A stretch of DNA of 64,000 nt from Cymbidium sinense. Its lineage: Eukaryota; Streptophyta; Magnoliopsida; Asparagales; Orchidaceae. The stretch is taken from NCBI GenBank assembly GCA_021442155.1, contig CM038222.1, forward strand, positions 19,416,923-19,480,922. The letters are read 5' to 3'. The position numbers and the translations under genes are program-made. This document shows positions 10,403 through 23,126 of this stretch, piece by piece; positions within the stretch are counted from its first letter, which is position 1, and every line of letters starts with the position of its first letter. The notes beneath the pieces were generated by a model, which saw only the letters and a list, made by a program, of their open reading frames with translations, ran no database searches and was not told the origin of the DNA.

Positions 10403-12352
10403 AAGGATTGTTAGGTTGGGTTTATGGTTTAGGTTTTGGGCATAGTAAGCTACAAGATTTAGTGAGTAAGTTTAGGGTTTGTGGTTTAGTGTTAGGTTTA
10501 GGGTTAGGTTAGTTGGGTCAGGGTCATGGGGGGGTTTAGGGTTTAGAAGGTTTAGGTAGTGGAGTAGTTTAGGAGTTAGGTTTTATAGGGTTTTTTTTGG
10601 TAGGGTTTAGGGTGGGTTTAGGAATTTTGGTTTAGGATTTTTTTAATTAACCAAAACAGTAAGTTTAGTTTAGTTTATTTTTAAATTTATTTATTTTGTT
10701 TATTTTTTTTTATTTATTTTATTTAGTTTATTTTATTTTATTTAGAGTTTATTATTTTAGTTTAGGTTTTTATTTTAGTATTTATAAGGTTTAGGTTTAG
10801 GTTTATGTTTATTTTTTTTAGTTTAGTTTTATTTTTATTTTATTTTAAGGTAGATTTTATTTTTTTTATTTTTTTATGGTTATTTTATTTTATTTTTAGT
10901 ATAAGTAGGTTTTTTTAGGTTTATTTTAGGTTTTATTTTTAGTTTAGGTTTAGGTTTATTTTAGTTTAATTTATTATATTTAGTTTAGGGTTTATTAGGT
11001 TTTAGGTTTTTATTTATTTTAGTTTAGTTTAGTTTAGGTTTAGGTTTATTTTATTGTTTATTTTAGGTTTATGGTTTTTAGTTTAGAGTTTGGTTTTATT
11101 TTATTTATTTTAGTTTTAAGTTTAGGATTTATAGTTTTATTTTTTATTTTGGTTTATTTTATTTTTTATTTTATTTAGTTTTATTATTTTATTTTTTTTT
11201 TTTAGGTTTATTTTATTTTTATTTAGTTTAGTTTATTTTATTTTAGTTATTTTTTATTCTTTTATTTTATTTTATTTTATGTTTAGGTTTAGGTTTTATA
11301 GTTTTAGTTTAGGTTTTTTTCATTTTAGGTTTTTTTTTATTTTATTTTTAGGTTTATTTAGAGTTTAAATTTATAGGTTTTTGTGGGTTCATTTAGGGTT
11401 GTGGTCTGGGGTTGTGGTAGGTAGGTTTAGGTTTAGGTTAGTTTGAGTAGGGTTTAGTAGGGGTTTTATTTATTATTATTATTTTTAAATTAAACAAATG
11501 ATTTTAGGTTTATTTAGTTTATTTTATTTTTTTATCTTATTTTATTTAGTTTAGTTTGTTTATTTTAGTTTAGGTTTATATTTTTGTTTATTTTAGGTTT
11601 AGGCTTATTTTAGTTGTTTTACTTTACTTTATTTTTTTTTTTTCAAGGTTTAGTTTAGGTTTTATTTTATTTTTTTATAGGTTTTTAGGTTTTATTTTAG
11701 ATTTATTTGAAGGTTGTATTTTAGTTTAGGTTTAGATTTATTTTTTTTTATTTTATTTTATTTAGTTTATGTTTAGGTTTTTATTTATTTAGGTTTAGGT
11801 TTTATTTATTTTGTTTGGTTTATTAGTTTAGTTTAGTTTATTTATTTTTTATTTTAGGTTTAGTTTTTTTAGTTTAGGTTTTATTTTATTTTTATTTATT
11901 TTAGGTTTTATTTTAAGTTTAGGTTTTTATTTAGTTTTTAATTTATTTTAATTTTATTTAAGGTTTAGTTTTATTTTATTTAGGTTTTTTATTTTTTTGG
12001 TTTAGTTTAGGTTTTTATTTATTAATTTTAGTTTAATTTTTTTTATTTTCTTTTTAGGTTTAGGTTTAGGTTTAGGTTTAGGTTATTTATTTTATTTTAT
12101 TTTAGTTTAGGTTTTTTATTTATTTTAATTTTAGGTTTTATTTAGTTTAACTATAGGTTTTTAGCTTTTTGTGATTTATTTAGGTTTGGTTAATTTTTTT
12201 AGGGTTTAGGGTTTAGGTTTGGGTTTAGGGTTTAGGGTTTTAGGTTTAGGCTTTAGGATTAGGGTTTATTTAGAGTTTTTAGGGTTTAGGTTTAGGATTT
12301 AGGTTTTAGGTTTTAGGTTTCGTGTTTATTTTAGGGTTTAGGGTTTTGGTTC
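10403..12352 (+). repeat. TTTAGGG arrays with T-rich blocks 4 and 5
   Basis: Telomere-like DNA to about 10640, an anchor (TTAATTAACCAAAACAGTAAG) with T-rich tract to about 11370, a short TTTAGGG stretch, a second anchor (AAATTAAACAAATG) near 11487 with T-rich tract to about 12190, then TTTAGGG variants up to the next GR-RBP fragment. No gene. Confidence 0.8.
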
Positions 12353-12808
12353 TTTTTAACCAGAATAAATTCAGATTTAACATTTCTTCTTTTCGATTTC
12401 ATCAACCAAGTAACACCAAGTTTCTTAAGATAGAAAAGGTAACATAGATGACAATTGAGCACGCAGCAAATCAAAACCTATATAACTACAAAAGACCCAT
12501 AAGCATCGAAAAGATCGATGCTCTTTCTTCTCCAATTCCCATCAGAACCACCCTGGCTATCGAGTAGCGGGATCCACCATCATATCCCCAATCTCTCCCT
12601 CCACCACCACCACAGCTGTAACCTCCGTCGCTCCTCCCACCTCCATAACCACCATTGCTCCGACCACCACCTCCATATCCACCAGCACCTCCAGATCCCA
12701 CACCACCACTGTGATAATGGTCGCCTCCACCATTGACTCCATCGCCAGATCTAGACTGAGCCTAGTTGATGGTGATGTTCTTATCATCAAGGTTCTGCCC
12801 ATTCTTAG
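12353..12808 (-). pseudogene. glycine-rich RNA-binding protein 3' fragment, copy 3
   Basis: The clearest copy. Sense reading NGQNLDDKNITIN, a TAG where the family has Glu/Gln, AQSRSGDGVNGGG, then GSGGAGGYGGGGRSNGGY, GGGRSDGGYSCGGGGGRDWG and YDGGSRYS. NITVNEAQSR is the C-terminal end of the RRM in GRP7-type proteins and the Gly-rich tail is the RNA-interaction tail. The frame is lost after RYS. The 3' UTR ends in a five-T run at 12353-12357. About 455 bases, the same extent as the other copies. Confidence 0.85.
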
Positions 12809-13186
12809 GGTTTAGGTTTAGGTCTATTAGGTTTTAGGGTTTAGCTATACTTTTTTAATTTATTTAGTTACTTTAGGTTTAGGTTTAGGGTTTGGGGTTT
12901 GGGGTTTAGGGTTTAGGTTAGGGTTTAATGTTTAGAGTTTTAGGGTATGCTTTTAGGGTTTAGGTTTTAGGGTTAGTGTTTAGGTTTAGGTTTTGTGAGC
13001 TTTTTAGTTTTTTTAAGTGTTAGGTTTAGGGTTTAGGGTTTAGTTTATGCTTTAGGGTTTAGGATTAAGGGTTTAAGGTTTAGGTTTTAGGGTTTGGGTT
13101 TAGTGTTTAGGGTTTAGGGTTTAAGGTTTAGGGTTTTAGGTTTTAGGGTTATTTAAGGTTTAGGGTTTGGAGTTTTTTTTTTTGGG
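12809..13186 (+). repeat. degenerate TTTAGGG array
   Basis: TTTAGGG variants, with the shared GR-RBP flank TTTATTTAGTTACTTTAGG near 12859-12877. Ends in a T run and GGGGAGAGGGG beside the L1 tail. No gene. Confidence 0.8.
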
Positions 13187-15035
13187 GAGAGGGGGGAGTT
13201 AGAATTTTATTACCATAAGAGGAAAAGATACATTGTCCTTAAAGGAGTAAAGCTCTAAAATTCTACTACTTAGAGCTACAAGAAACCTAAAGAGCTAAAC
13301 TCCCATCTAAGTACATTAAAAATGAAAACAAAATAAAAGAGCAAATACAACAAAAAAGCATAAGAGAACTAATAAATATTGAAAATAGTAAAAGAATAAG
13401 TGAGTACATGATTTCTTTGAGAAAGCAAGATAAACAAGATCCACATCAATAACACTATGGTTATCGTAATAACCATTCCCTCTATAAAGTTCCAACCTGT
13501 AAAAGAAATTTGCAAAACACTACAAAGGCAAAAGTCATAGCTAAAAGGATAAGGATGAAGAGAAAAAGGAGAGAAGAGAGAGAAGGCTCGGGCTCATTTA
13601 CGGTCATCTTAAGGGGAAGCAATACATATGAGCATCCAAACTTCATAAAGAAGAGTTACAATCATATGTAATGCTACCAACGAGAGAGAAGAGGTGAGTA
13701 ACATCAAAACTATCATAGCCAGCATACCTGAAATAAGAAAACATCCAAGGCCAGTAGTCTGTAGAGTTCTAGATCTTGCACCATTAAATAAAGTGCAACC
13801 GGCCAGCAACCAGCTACCAACCAAACCACCAAACAAAAACCAAAATAGACTAATCATAATAACCCAAAGAGAGGTCATAACCAAGTTAGAACACCAACAA
13901 CAGCCATTATCTAGATACCCATCCAAGCTACAAACTAGGAAAACTAGAACCAATCGTCAGCACCAAACCCATGTCAATTAATAAAGAAACATCCAACAAA
14001 ACCAAGATAGGGTCCCTCAAGCCAAAGTCACAACAAGTAGCAGTCACCAAGCCAAACCAGGGTGAGCAACCACAAATGACTAAATAGCTCAGAAATGAAA
14101 CCATCAATTGAAGGAAACATAAGTAGCAAGGTAAAAGCACAAGAAGATAAAATAGTCACACAAAAGGGAGCCAAAGGTAGTGACCAACCACCAGAAAACC
14201 AAAAGTCCAATCCAAAAGGATCAACAAAGGTTCAGCTAGCATAGGAAAAGGCTCTAGCAAATTATCTAAGAAGAAGGAAAAGACCAACAAGGAAAAAATC
14301 AACTAACTAAGATTCCAAGGACAACTAAAAGTCCTCCAACCAAACTAGCTAAGTAAAATAGCCATAAGGAAACCACCAAACAATAGCCCATCATAAGTTA
14401 CCAACAAAGAAAGCAACCCTAGCAGCCAAGGAAAAGCATAAAACCAACAAAGCACCACACAATAGAGGTTCAAAAGAAGCACAACAACCATAAAAAGGCA
14501 ACATCAGTAGCTAGCCTGGATTTGCAAAAAAACCAAACTTCCCCAGCAACAAAGACTAAATTGATAGGAAGCATAATAATAACACAAAATGTGCTAAACA
14601 TAATGCACCCAACAAAGGCTAATCCTATGAGAATAACCAAATGCAAAACCAAGGCAAAAGAAGGATCCAACAATAAATAATAAGGAATTGGGAGGCAAAC
14701 CCAAAATAGTAGCCAAGAAATTCTCCAAAAGAAGGCCCAGAAAGGCAACAACCAACAGTAATTCCCACTAGGAAGGCCACCCATCCAACCATGAAAACCA
14801 GCAAAAAGTAATTCGAGTTCAAGAGGAGAGCTAACAAACTAACCATTGTAGAAAATAGAATAAAGCCAGTAAAACCATCTCATCCACTAAGAACAGAGTA
14901 ACAAGGCAGAGAAGACAAACCAACAGCCAAAAAAAAAAGCCAACCCAGTGGAAAGACAAGAACCACCGTGTAGCAACCACTAGGCCAACCCAAAAGTTGA
15001 GGTCAATAACCCTCAAAAAAAAGTGAAAATAAGTT
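13187..15035 (-). mobile_element. L1-type LINE 3' tail, truncated copy B
   Basis: Aligns by eye along its length with 8495-10402: same AATAAAATTCTAAC end, same internal words (CTACAAGAAACCTAAAGAGC, GCTCATTTACGGTCATCTTAAG) and same truncation edge. It also lies at the same distance after a GR-RBP fragment as copy A, so the two belong to a tandem duplication of about 4.6-4.7 kb. Minus-strand hydrophobic open frames (e.g. 13609-13953, 14470-14784) come from the G/T-rich composition. Confidence 0.75.
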
Positions 15036-16808
15036 TCTAGGATTTTAGATTTAGGGTTTGGGGTTTAGGTTTAGGTGGTTTAGTTTAGGTTTAGGGTAGA
15101 GGTGGGGGGGTTTGGGTGTAGGCAGTTTAGGGTTTTAGGGTTTGGGTTTTGGGGTTTGGGGTTTGTGTCAAAGTTTGTAAGGTTTAAGGTTTATGATTTT
15201 AGGTTTAGGTTTAGGTTTAGGTTTATTTTATTTAGGTTTTTTTAAATTATGTAAACCGGTAGGTTTACATTTATTTAGTTTTTAATTTATTTTATTTTAT
15301 TTTTATTTTATTTAGGTTTATTTTAATTTTATTTAGTTTAGTTTGTTTATTTTAGGTTTATTTATTTTAGTTTAGGATTTTTATTTTAGTTTATTTTTTA
15401 GGTTTAAGTTTATTTTTTTAGTTTGGTTTTATTATTATTATTTTATTTTTTAAGTTTAGGATTTGTTTTTTAATTTTTAGTTTAGATTTAGGTATTTTTT
15501 TATTTTTTAAGGTTTAGGTTTTTGTTTTTATTTTAGGTTTATTTTTTAGGTTCTATTTTTTAGTTTACGTTTGGGTTTATTTTCAATTTATTTTATTTTA
15601 TTTAGTTTAGGGTTTAGGTTTAGTTTATTTTAGGTTTAGGTTTAGGTTTAGGTTTATTTTATTTTATTTATTTCAGGTTTAGGTTTTTTTTTAATTTAGG
15701 GTTTAGTTTTTTTTTTTGTTTTTAGGTTTATTTTTAAGGTTTAGGTATTATTTTAGTTTTTTATTTTACTTTAATTTAGGTTTATTTTATTTTATTTTCG
15801 TCTAGTTTTTTTTTATATTTAGGTTTTTATTTTAGGTTTATTTTATTTTGGTTTAGTTTAGATTTTATTTATTTTATTTTATTTTTAGTTTTATTTTTAT
15901 TTTATTTTATTTTAGGTTTAGGTTTAGTTCTGGTTTTAGTTTTTTTTTATTTTATTTAGGTTTAGTTTACTTATTTATTTTATTTTTAGGTTTTATTTAG
16001 TTAGGTTTTTTAGATTTTTTTTATGATTGGGTTTAGGGTTTAGGTTTAGGGTTTGGGGTTTAGAGTTTAGGGTAGGTTTAGAGTTTAGGGATTAGGGTTT
16101 TATTTTTTTTTAATTTTTTATTTTTTTTAATCAAGTAAACCCAGCTAGTTTATCTAGTTTATTTAGTTTATTTTCTTTTTTTAGGTTTATTTTATTTTTT
16201 TTATTTACTTTATTTATTTTGGTTTTTATTTTAGTTTATTTTAGTTTAGGTTTAGGTTTATTTTCTAGTTTAGTTTTATTTTAATTTATTTTTTTTAGTT
16301 TTAGTATTTGGTTTTATTTTAGCCATTTAGGTTTATTTTCATTTTATTTTATTTTATTTAGTTTATTGATTTTTTTAGTTTATTTTAGGTTTAGGTTTAG
16401 GTTTAGGTTTTATTTATTTTTTACTTTTTTTTATTTAGTTTAGGTTTATTATATTTTTATTGTAGGTTAGGTTTTTTTAGTTTAGGGTTTTGGTTTTATT
16501 TATTATTTATTTTTAGGTTTATTTTTTTGGTTTAGTTTTTATTTAGTTTTTATTTTATTTTATTTTAGGTTTTTTAATTTTTAGTTTTGTTTATGTTTTT
16601 ATTTATTTAATTTTTGTTTAGTTTTTATTTTTTATTTTATTTTTTTTTAGGTTTAGGTTTAGATTTAGGTTTAGGTTTTAATAAAGGTTTTTATTTTATT
16701 TTATTTTTTAATTTTATTTTGGTTTAGGTTTTTTTCTTTATTTTATTTTTAAGTTTTATTTAATTTAGGTTTAGGTTTTATTTTTTTTGGTTTAGTGTTT
16801 AAGTTTTT
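15036..16808 (+). repeat. TTTAGGG arrays with T-rich blocks 6 and 7
   Basis: TTTAGGG variants to about 15240; anchor AAATTATGTAAACCGGTAGG at 15244 with T-rich tract; short TTTAGGG stretch near 16030-16100; anchor AATCAAGTAAACCCAG near 16129 with T-rich tract to 16795. No gene. Confidence 0.8.
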
Positions 16809-19200
16809 AGGAAAGTTAGAATTTTATTACCATAAAAATAAGGGATATAGTGTCCTTAAAAGGGGTATAGCTCAAAGTTCTACTGCTCATAAAGCTACAA
16901 AAAACCTAAAGAGCTTGCCCCCATCTAAGTACAATGGAAAAAAATAATTAAAGAGCAAATACAACACCTTAAAAGCAAATGAGAAAAGACACAAAATAAC
17001 ACTAATATAACTCAAGAAAGCAGTAAAAAGACTAGTCAGTAGTAGCTCATGATCCCTTTGACAAGTCAAGATAAGCTAGATCCACATCAATAGTACTTGA
17101 GTTTACTGAGTAAAGATCATTCCATCTGTGACGTTCCAGCCTACAAAAGAAATCTACAAAACACTACAAAGGGAATGGTCATAGCTGAAGGGAAAAGAAA
17201 AAGTAAACAATTTAGAAAGTGCTAAGAAAGAGATGGCTTAGGCTCAGTTAAAATCATCTCAAGGGGCAATAATACATATGAGCATCCAAACTTTATGAGA
17301 AGAGTTACAATCATATGCATGCTACCAACCAGAGAGAAGGTATGAGGAAACATCAAGGCCTTCATAGCCAGCATACCTAATATAAGCAACCTTCCAAGGC
17401 AAAATAGTCCATAGTGATCCAATTCCTGCACCAAACAAATAGATAAAAATAACCAGCTAGCAGCCCGCCAACAGCCAACCCACCAACCAAAACCCACAAC
17501 AAACAAATCACTTAAAGCCAACATCCCAGAAGTTATAGCAGGATCAGTGGCCAGGCTAATATAAACAAAGCAGTAACTCCACCAAAGCAACCACCAATAA
17601 GAAGAGAAACACGAAAAAGGGGAAGTCATCATAAATAAGGGGAACAACACAATCGAGCAAAATAGTCTCAAAGGCAAAACAACAACCCACGACTATCTCC
17701 ATAGCACTAGGAATACAAATCCAAGGGCAAAACCTCCACCCAAATAGCAAAATAGTAGGAGATAAGTAGCACCAGAGAGAGGAAAGCCATTGTATAGAGA
17801 GGCCAAGAGGGCATCCAAAAATTACCATCAAAACCACCACCAAGGTTGCCAAAAGAATAGCAAATCCACCACCACCAACCAAGAGACAAATATCAGGAAA
17901 CAAGGAGAGCCAAATAAACCATATGGAGTCAATATCAACAGCCAACATAAATCCCAAAATGCCAAGCCATGGCACAAGCATCCAAGGCAAGATAGCAGCC
18001 ACAAAAAACCCCTCAAGCAGCCAACCCTGAACAACAAGTCCTAAAATAGGACCAAAAAAACCATAAGAGCTTATATCCTCCACCAACAAAATAGTCAATA
18101 AAATATCCCAGGCCAGCAGCCAACAGATGAGGTGAGAAATCGAGAAAAAAAATTGACGCCCAAGGGAACAAAAATAAAGGAAAAGTATGCACCCAAGAGG
18201 ATAACAAACCTAGAGAAAACCCAACCAAAAGCACCTAAACCAACTATCAAACAACCAACATCCACCCAACCAACCAACCCAAACCAAAATAGCAAACCAG
18301 TACCAACCAACAAAACCAACCAACAGATAAAGCCAATACAGAGACCAAAAAAAAGGGAAAGAACAACAGTAGATAAAAACACAACCCACCTGGAGATCTC
18401 CAAAATAACCAAGAAACAAAAATGGTAGTTACCCTACCAAAGAAAGGCCAAGGAGGACCACCCAACCAAAAACAACAAAACTATAAGAAAAGGAACAAGG
18501 CCAAAGACAAACAAAACCCCTTCCAAATCCCAAAGAGCAGACAATCACCATGAAGGAGAAAATAGGAAGATAACAACCTCAAAATAGCTACCTCCAATCC
18601 ACAATGGAGAGGGAAAAACCAACTAGCAGAAGCCACCAAGCCAAACCATGAAAGGAGAACATCAACCACCAAAAAACCCAAAACTAAGCCAAGCTAGAAG
18701 AGGCCAATGGTGGCCATGAAAAAATAACCACCCAAAATAGCCGAAGATGGAAGAAATAAACAAAAATACTAAAGAACCAACCATAGCTGAAAATCCAATA
18801 AGGCCATAGCCAAAACCAGGCAAACCCAACATCCATTAATAAAAGGGTAGGCCAAAATCATAACAACCCAGGAGACCCTAAAAAAATCACTAGTTATGGA
18901 AAAGAAGCATAACATGAGCCAAAAGAAACCACCTAGGATGGAAACCAATTAAAACCACTACAACCCAAAAAAAAGGGTCTATATAGAATGGGATTAAGAG
19001 GAAGGGTGTTTAAGTATGGAAATAAACTCAATAAAAACCACTTCCTAGTGAGGGAAGCATAAAATAAACAACCAAAAATAGTCAATAAAACCACCATAGA
19101 AAAAAGATTAATAAAATAGCAAGGTTAAAAGAGGTAAGGCAATCCAAAGGTTATCCAGATTGACCACCAGATGCTAGCTGTTGTGGTTATCAAATAAAGT
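16809..19200 (-). other. L1 3' untranslated region, G/T-rich in sense
   Basis: Shares its first ~1.9 kb with the truncated tails at 8495 and 13187. The plus strand is a mosaic of CCAACCA, AACCAAC and CAAGCCA words, densest at 18230-18330. Minus-strand open frames of up to 180 codons (17556-18098) read Leu/Phe/Trp/Gly/Val-rich strings without helix periodicity or a domain and are probably by-products of a strand that rarely offers stop codons. Confidence 0.65.
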
Positions 19201-19239
19201 GAGCTCATTTCCCTCCCAAATTAGCCAAAAATCAACATA

Positions 19240-19640
19240 AGCATTACCTTCATGAAGAATGTGAAACATTTTGTAGCAAACTTGTGAAAGAAGCTTTTAG
19301 TGTGATTAAGAAGATAACATTCCCCATTTTATTATTATTGAGCATATCAAGCAATAAAAGAGCATCAACTTCAATCCAAATATTAAAGAGGCCTTTGCTT
19401 AACCAAATACTAATAGCTTTGTTAATAGCCATGAGCTCAGCATTAATAATAGAACAAGCTTTGAGGTGGTAGGCAAAAGCACAAATGATAGTACCTTTAG
19501 GATCCCTAAGAATTTCACCACAACCATATTTGTTTGGGGAAATAGAACCATCATTATTGATCTTAATAAAAATTTTTTAGGCTTAATCCAATGTATAATC
19601 CTAAAACTCTTGTAGGAAGGATCACCATGCAAAGTGATAC
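19240..19640 (-). pseudogene. L1 ORF2 RNase H domain remnant
   Basis: Read across one frameshift, the sense strand gives HWIKPKKFLL, NNDGSISPNKYGCGEILRD, INAELMAINKAISIWL and IWIEVDALLLLDML. These are the plant L1 RNase H signatures, with the catalytic Asp (NDGS), Glu (AEL) and Asp (EVDA) all still visible. A frameshift near 19560 and the loss of the end of the domain make it non-functional. Confidence 0.8.
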
Positions 19641-19649
19641 CCTATTTTT

Positions 19650-20660
19650 TAGCTAGAAATTTATAACCTCTAAAGTGAAGATTACTAATTAAATTTGCAT
19701 TAAATAAAACATGGATTTTTCTTTAGTTCTAGCAAGGATCCTTTATGGTTCATAGGGATATCATGATATTTAGCATCATTTCTATCCCTTAAAATGAACC
19801 AAATAAGGGTAATTGCAATTAAAACTTTGCTATGACCTTTCAGAATTTTATGGAAGCAAACTACAAGAAGTTAGTATGATGAAAGAGAGCCGTGAAATTA
19901 ATTAGTGTTAAATAAATCATCATACCATATCCAAAGTTTGGAAGCAATAGCACCATTGACAAAAACATGATTAACATTTTCAATATGAAAGCAACAATAG
20001 CACTTGGAAGGTAAATAAAACCCTTTAAGCCAGAGCAAGGAATCATCAAGGATGATTTTATTCAGAATCCTCCAAGCTAAAACAGAATAAAAAATGTGAA
20101 TGATATTGTTCCAAAGTTTAATGAAAACATTAGAGGTGTTTTGTTTATTTCTAATAAAATTCCAAACCTGTTTAAGAAAGAAATCACCATTATAGAGAGC
20201 TTGAAAAGAATTTGATCCAGTTTATTAGAAAAGATAGCAATGTTGAAAAACCTGTAAAAAAATAGGAATGTTGTTATCAACTTTGTTTTCATTCCAATTG
20301 TCATTAAGCCAAAAAAAAGTTAACTTTGATAGCAGCAGTAGAGTGTGTAGATAAAAGTGCGTCAATATAGCCATTGCCAATCCAATTATCTTGCCAAAAG
20401 AAAGAAGAACCCGAATGAATACCCCAAGATATTAAGGATTCAACAACCCATTTAATGGAGCAAAGGCTTTTCCAAATTGGAGAGTCACCAACTTTAGAAG
20501 CACAGTTAAGAGGGTGTTTACCTAGGCAATAGTTTTCCATCATAAAATTAGCCCAAAGGCTATCATTCTTTCTGAAATTCCACCAGAACTTATGAGAGAG
20601 GGTAGTGATAGCTTCATGAATAGGTTTGAAACCAAGACCACCTTCACCCAAAGGACCACA
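19650..20660 (-). pseudogene. L1 ORF2 zinc-binding RVT linker remnant
   Basis: The best stretch (20304-20651) reads GEGGLGFKPIHEAITTLSHK, FWWNFRKNDSLWANFM, ENYCLGKHPLN, GDSPIWKSLCSIKWVVESLI and SFFWQDNWIGNG, the standard post-RT segment of plant L1 ORF2. Toward 19860 there are hydrophobic and Cys/His-bearing pieces (CSGLKGFIYLPS, CYCCFHIEN) of the zf-RVT region. Several frameshifts. Confidence 0.8.
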
Positions 20661-20689
20661 ACATTTATGCCAAGAAGTCTAATGCATTA

Positions 20690-22150
20690 TTTTAATAGAA
20701 TTATAGGACCACCAAAAAAATTTATTAAGCGATCAATTTGATAAGAGTAGAATTAGTGGGAATAATAGTTTGAATCAAATTATGAGGCATTGAATTGAGA
20801 GTGCTTTTAAGAATAGTGAGCCTGCCACCAAAGGAAACTAAATGGAATTCCCAAATAAAAATTTTATTTAAAATTTTTTGAATTAACTCATCAAAAAGGT
20901 TGGATTATTTTGGACCTTTAAAAAGAGGAGCACCTTAAGTACTTAAGAGGTAAGTGTTGATGTTTAAAATTAGTGATATGCAAGATTTGATTGATTTTAT
21001 TATTGGAGATACTTGAAGAAGTAATAAAATAGCTTTTATTATCATTGATATAAAGACCACTTTCTATACCAAAATTATTTAAAAAAATCTTTAGGTTCTT
21101 GATATGATGGATAGAAGCATTGCAAAAAATAATAAAATTATCTACAAAGCTTAAGTGGGAAATAGGAAGACCACCAAGAGTTATGTAGTACATACTAAGA
21201 TTATTTAAGAATACCTCATTGATGCTTCTAGATAAGTACTCAACATCAATAATAAATAAAGCAGGAGATAAAGATCCATTTATCTTAAGCCATGGGAAGA
21301 TGGGGAGAAGCCCAAACCCCATTAAGCAAAATAAAGAACTAGAAATTATTACTACAATATTTAATAAGAAAAATAAATTTAACAGAAAACCCAAATAAAT
21401 TTAGAATATGGAAAAGGAAATCCCAAGAGATATTATCAAAGCCTTGGTAATATCTAATTTGAAAAGAATGTTTCCACCTCTAGTCTTAGCATCTAAATCA
21501 TGAATTAATTCTTGGGCAAGTAAAATGTTCACAAAATAGATCTACCTCTAACAAAACCAGTTTAAGAGATAATCTTATGATGGACTAACCTTGGCAAGAA
21601 TTTTGGAAATTAACTTATTGAAGAAGGTGCAAAGATTAATAGGTTTAAAATCACTCCAATAGTCTAGGTTATCTTTCTTAGGTATGAGAATAATATAAGT
21701 GCTAGAAAAATATCTAGGAAGAGATTACCAAAAAATCAACCATACCAATCGATCAATTTTAATAATAAACCAACATTTTGGAAAAATTGAAGAAAACCCT
21801 CTAGACCAACAAAAAATATATGTTCATATTAAGACTTTAAAAATTTCATCTTCATTAAGCACATTAGTAAGAAATTTATTATCATCATTGGTAATAATAA
21901 AGGAATTATGTGATTTAGAAATAGCTTCATAAGAGCAACTCTTATTAGAATATTTCTAAAGTAATTAATGCCTAAATCCTTAATATCATTATTCTCCATA
22001 ATCCATTCTCCATTATCATCTTTAATTTTTTGAAAATTTTTTAAGGCTCTCTTTTTATTAACTAAAGCATGGAAATAGCTAATATTCTTGTCACAATTTA
22101 TAATGTGTTTACTAGCAGCTTTTTGGTGCCAATAAGTCTCTTCCATATTT
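20690..22150 (-). pseudogene. L1 ORF2 reverse transcriptase remnant
   Basis: An upstream segment at 21829-22146 reads EETYWHQKAASKHI, CDKNISYFHALVNKKRALKN and IKDDNGEWIMENNDIKDLG, the region just before the RT palm. The palm at 20918-21394 gives ISPALFIIDVEYLSRSINEV, YYITLGGLPISHLSFVDNFI, FLNNFGIESGLYINDNKS and LPLKYLRCSSF. The active-site F-A-D-D motif is FVDN here, so one catalytic Asp is Asn. Multiple frameshifts. Confidence 0.85.
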
Positions 22151-22990
22151 TGAAAGTAACAAGCTTATCTTTCACCTCAGTCAATTCCTTAATCTTAGAA
22201 TGATCAGACATAACAGAGACTTCAAGATCACAACCAATTTTTTGATATCTTTAATATTAGGAAAAAGTTTTTAAATTAATGCTTGTTCCACCAACCCTAA
22301 TTTTGTTTAAATCTTTTAAGCTTAAACCAAATTCTATTCATCCCCATAATAGAATTATCGATATGGAGCTTTTCAATTGTTAGCCACAACATTAAAAAAA
22401 TTAATATCTGAATCCACATCAAATCTAAAAGGAGAGAAATTTTTTTAATCTATTAGAATTATCTTTAATAGAAACCAAATGAGGAGCATGAATATAAGGT
22501 TACTTAAATTATAAGTAATAGGCCATTGAGTAGTCTAATGAGTATTAAAAAGAATTTGGTCCAACCTTTGCCAAAGTCTAGAGTTTTGCCAAGTATAATT
22601 AAAACCATTAAAACCAATATTAATCAAATTACAATTAAGGATCATATTATAAAATTCTTCCATGAAATGAAGATTAAGAGAGCAACCACCACTTCATTCA
22701 GAAGAGAATAAAATAGTGTTAAAATCACCATCAATAAACCAAGGTTTATTTTAGGTGTCAAAATTATTCAAGTTATCCCAAAGAAGATTTCTACTAGATC
22801 TATTACAAGATGCATAAACAAAAGAGCAAAACACAATAATCACCATAAGAGGAGCATTGACAACTTGATGAAAATCATAAGAATAGAAACATCTATAAAG
22901 TTATTCTAAAAACACCAAATCTTATTACTAACATTAGAAAAAAAAATATTAAAAGATCATTCTAGCAACATGGTTAATTTTATTAGCATG
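22151..22990 (-). pseudogene. L1 ORF2 endonuclease remnant
   Basis: Eroded apurinic-type endonuclease region. Reverse translation around 22960-23030 gives HLGCHSDSFLIHANKINHVA, and near 22700-22760 a WFIDGDFNTI-type segment. Frames break every 50-100 bases, so catalytic residues cannot be followed with certainty. Confidence 0.55.
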
Positions 22991-23126
22991 AATAAGAAAA
23001 GAGTCACTATGGCACCCAAGATGTAAGAGGAATGATATTAAAAAAATTTTAAAAGTTAAATCTTAAATTTTAAGTTTTAATAGAGAATTAATTTTTGATT
23101 TTATAATGACAAGATATAATTCTTAA

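Larger units (their letters stand above)
16809..23050 (-). mobile_element. L1-type LINE, long copy
   Basis: Minus-strand non-LTR element with endonuclease remnants (about 22150-22990), reverse transcriptase (about 20690-22150), zinc-finger/linker (about 19650-20660), RNase H (about 19240-19640) and a ~2.4 kb G/T-rich 3' UTR ending AATAAAATTCTAAC at 16809-16830. No ORF1 is seen, so it is 5'-truncated or eroded. Its 3' end abuts the telomere-like block, and its other side meets the copia LTR at 23127. Confidence 0.85.

Noticed and set aside
17556..18098. 180-codon hydrophobic minus-strand frame, membrane-protein-like
   Set aside because: Arises from a G/T-rich L1 3' UTR; the truncated sister copies do not keep a matching frame, and overlapping frames look alike.
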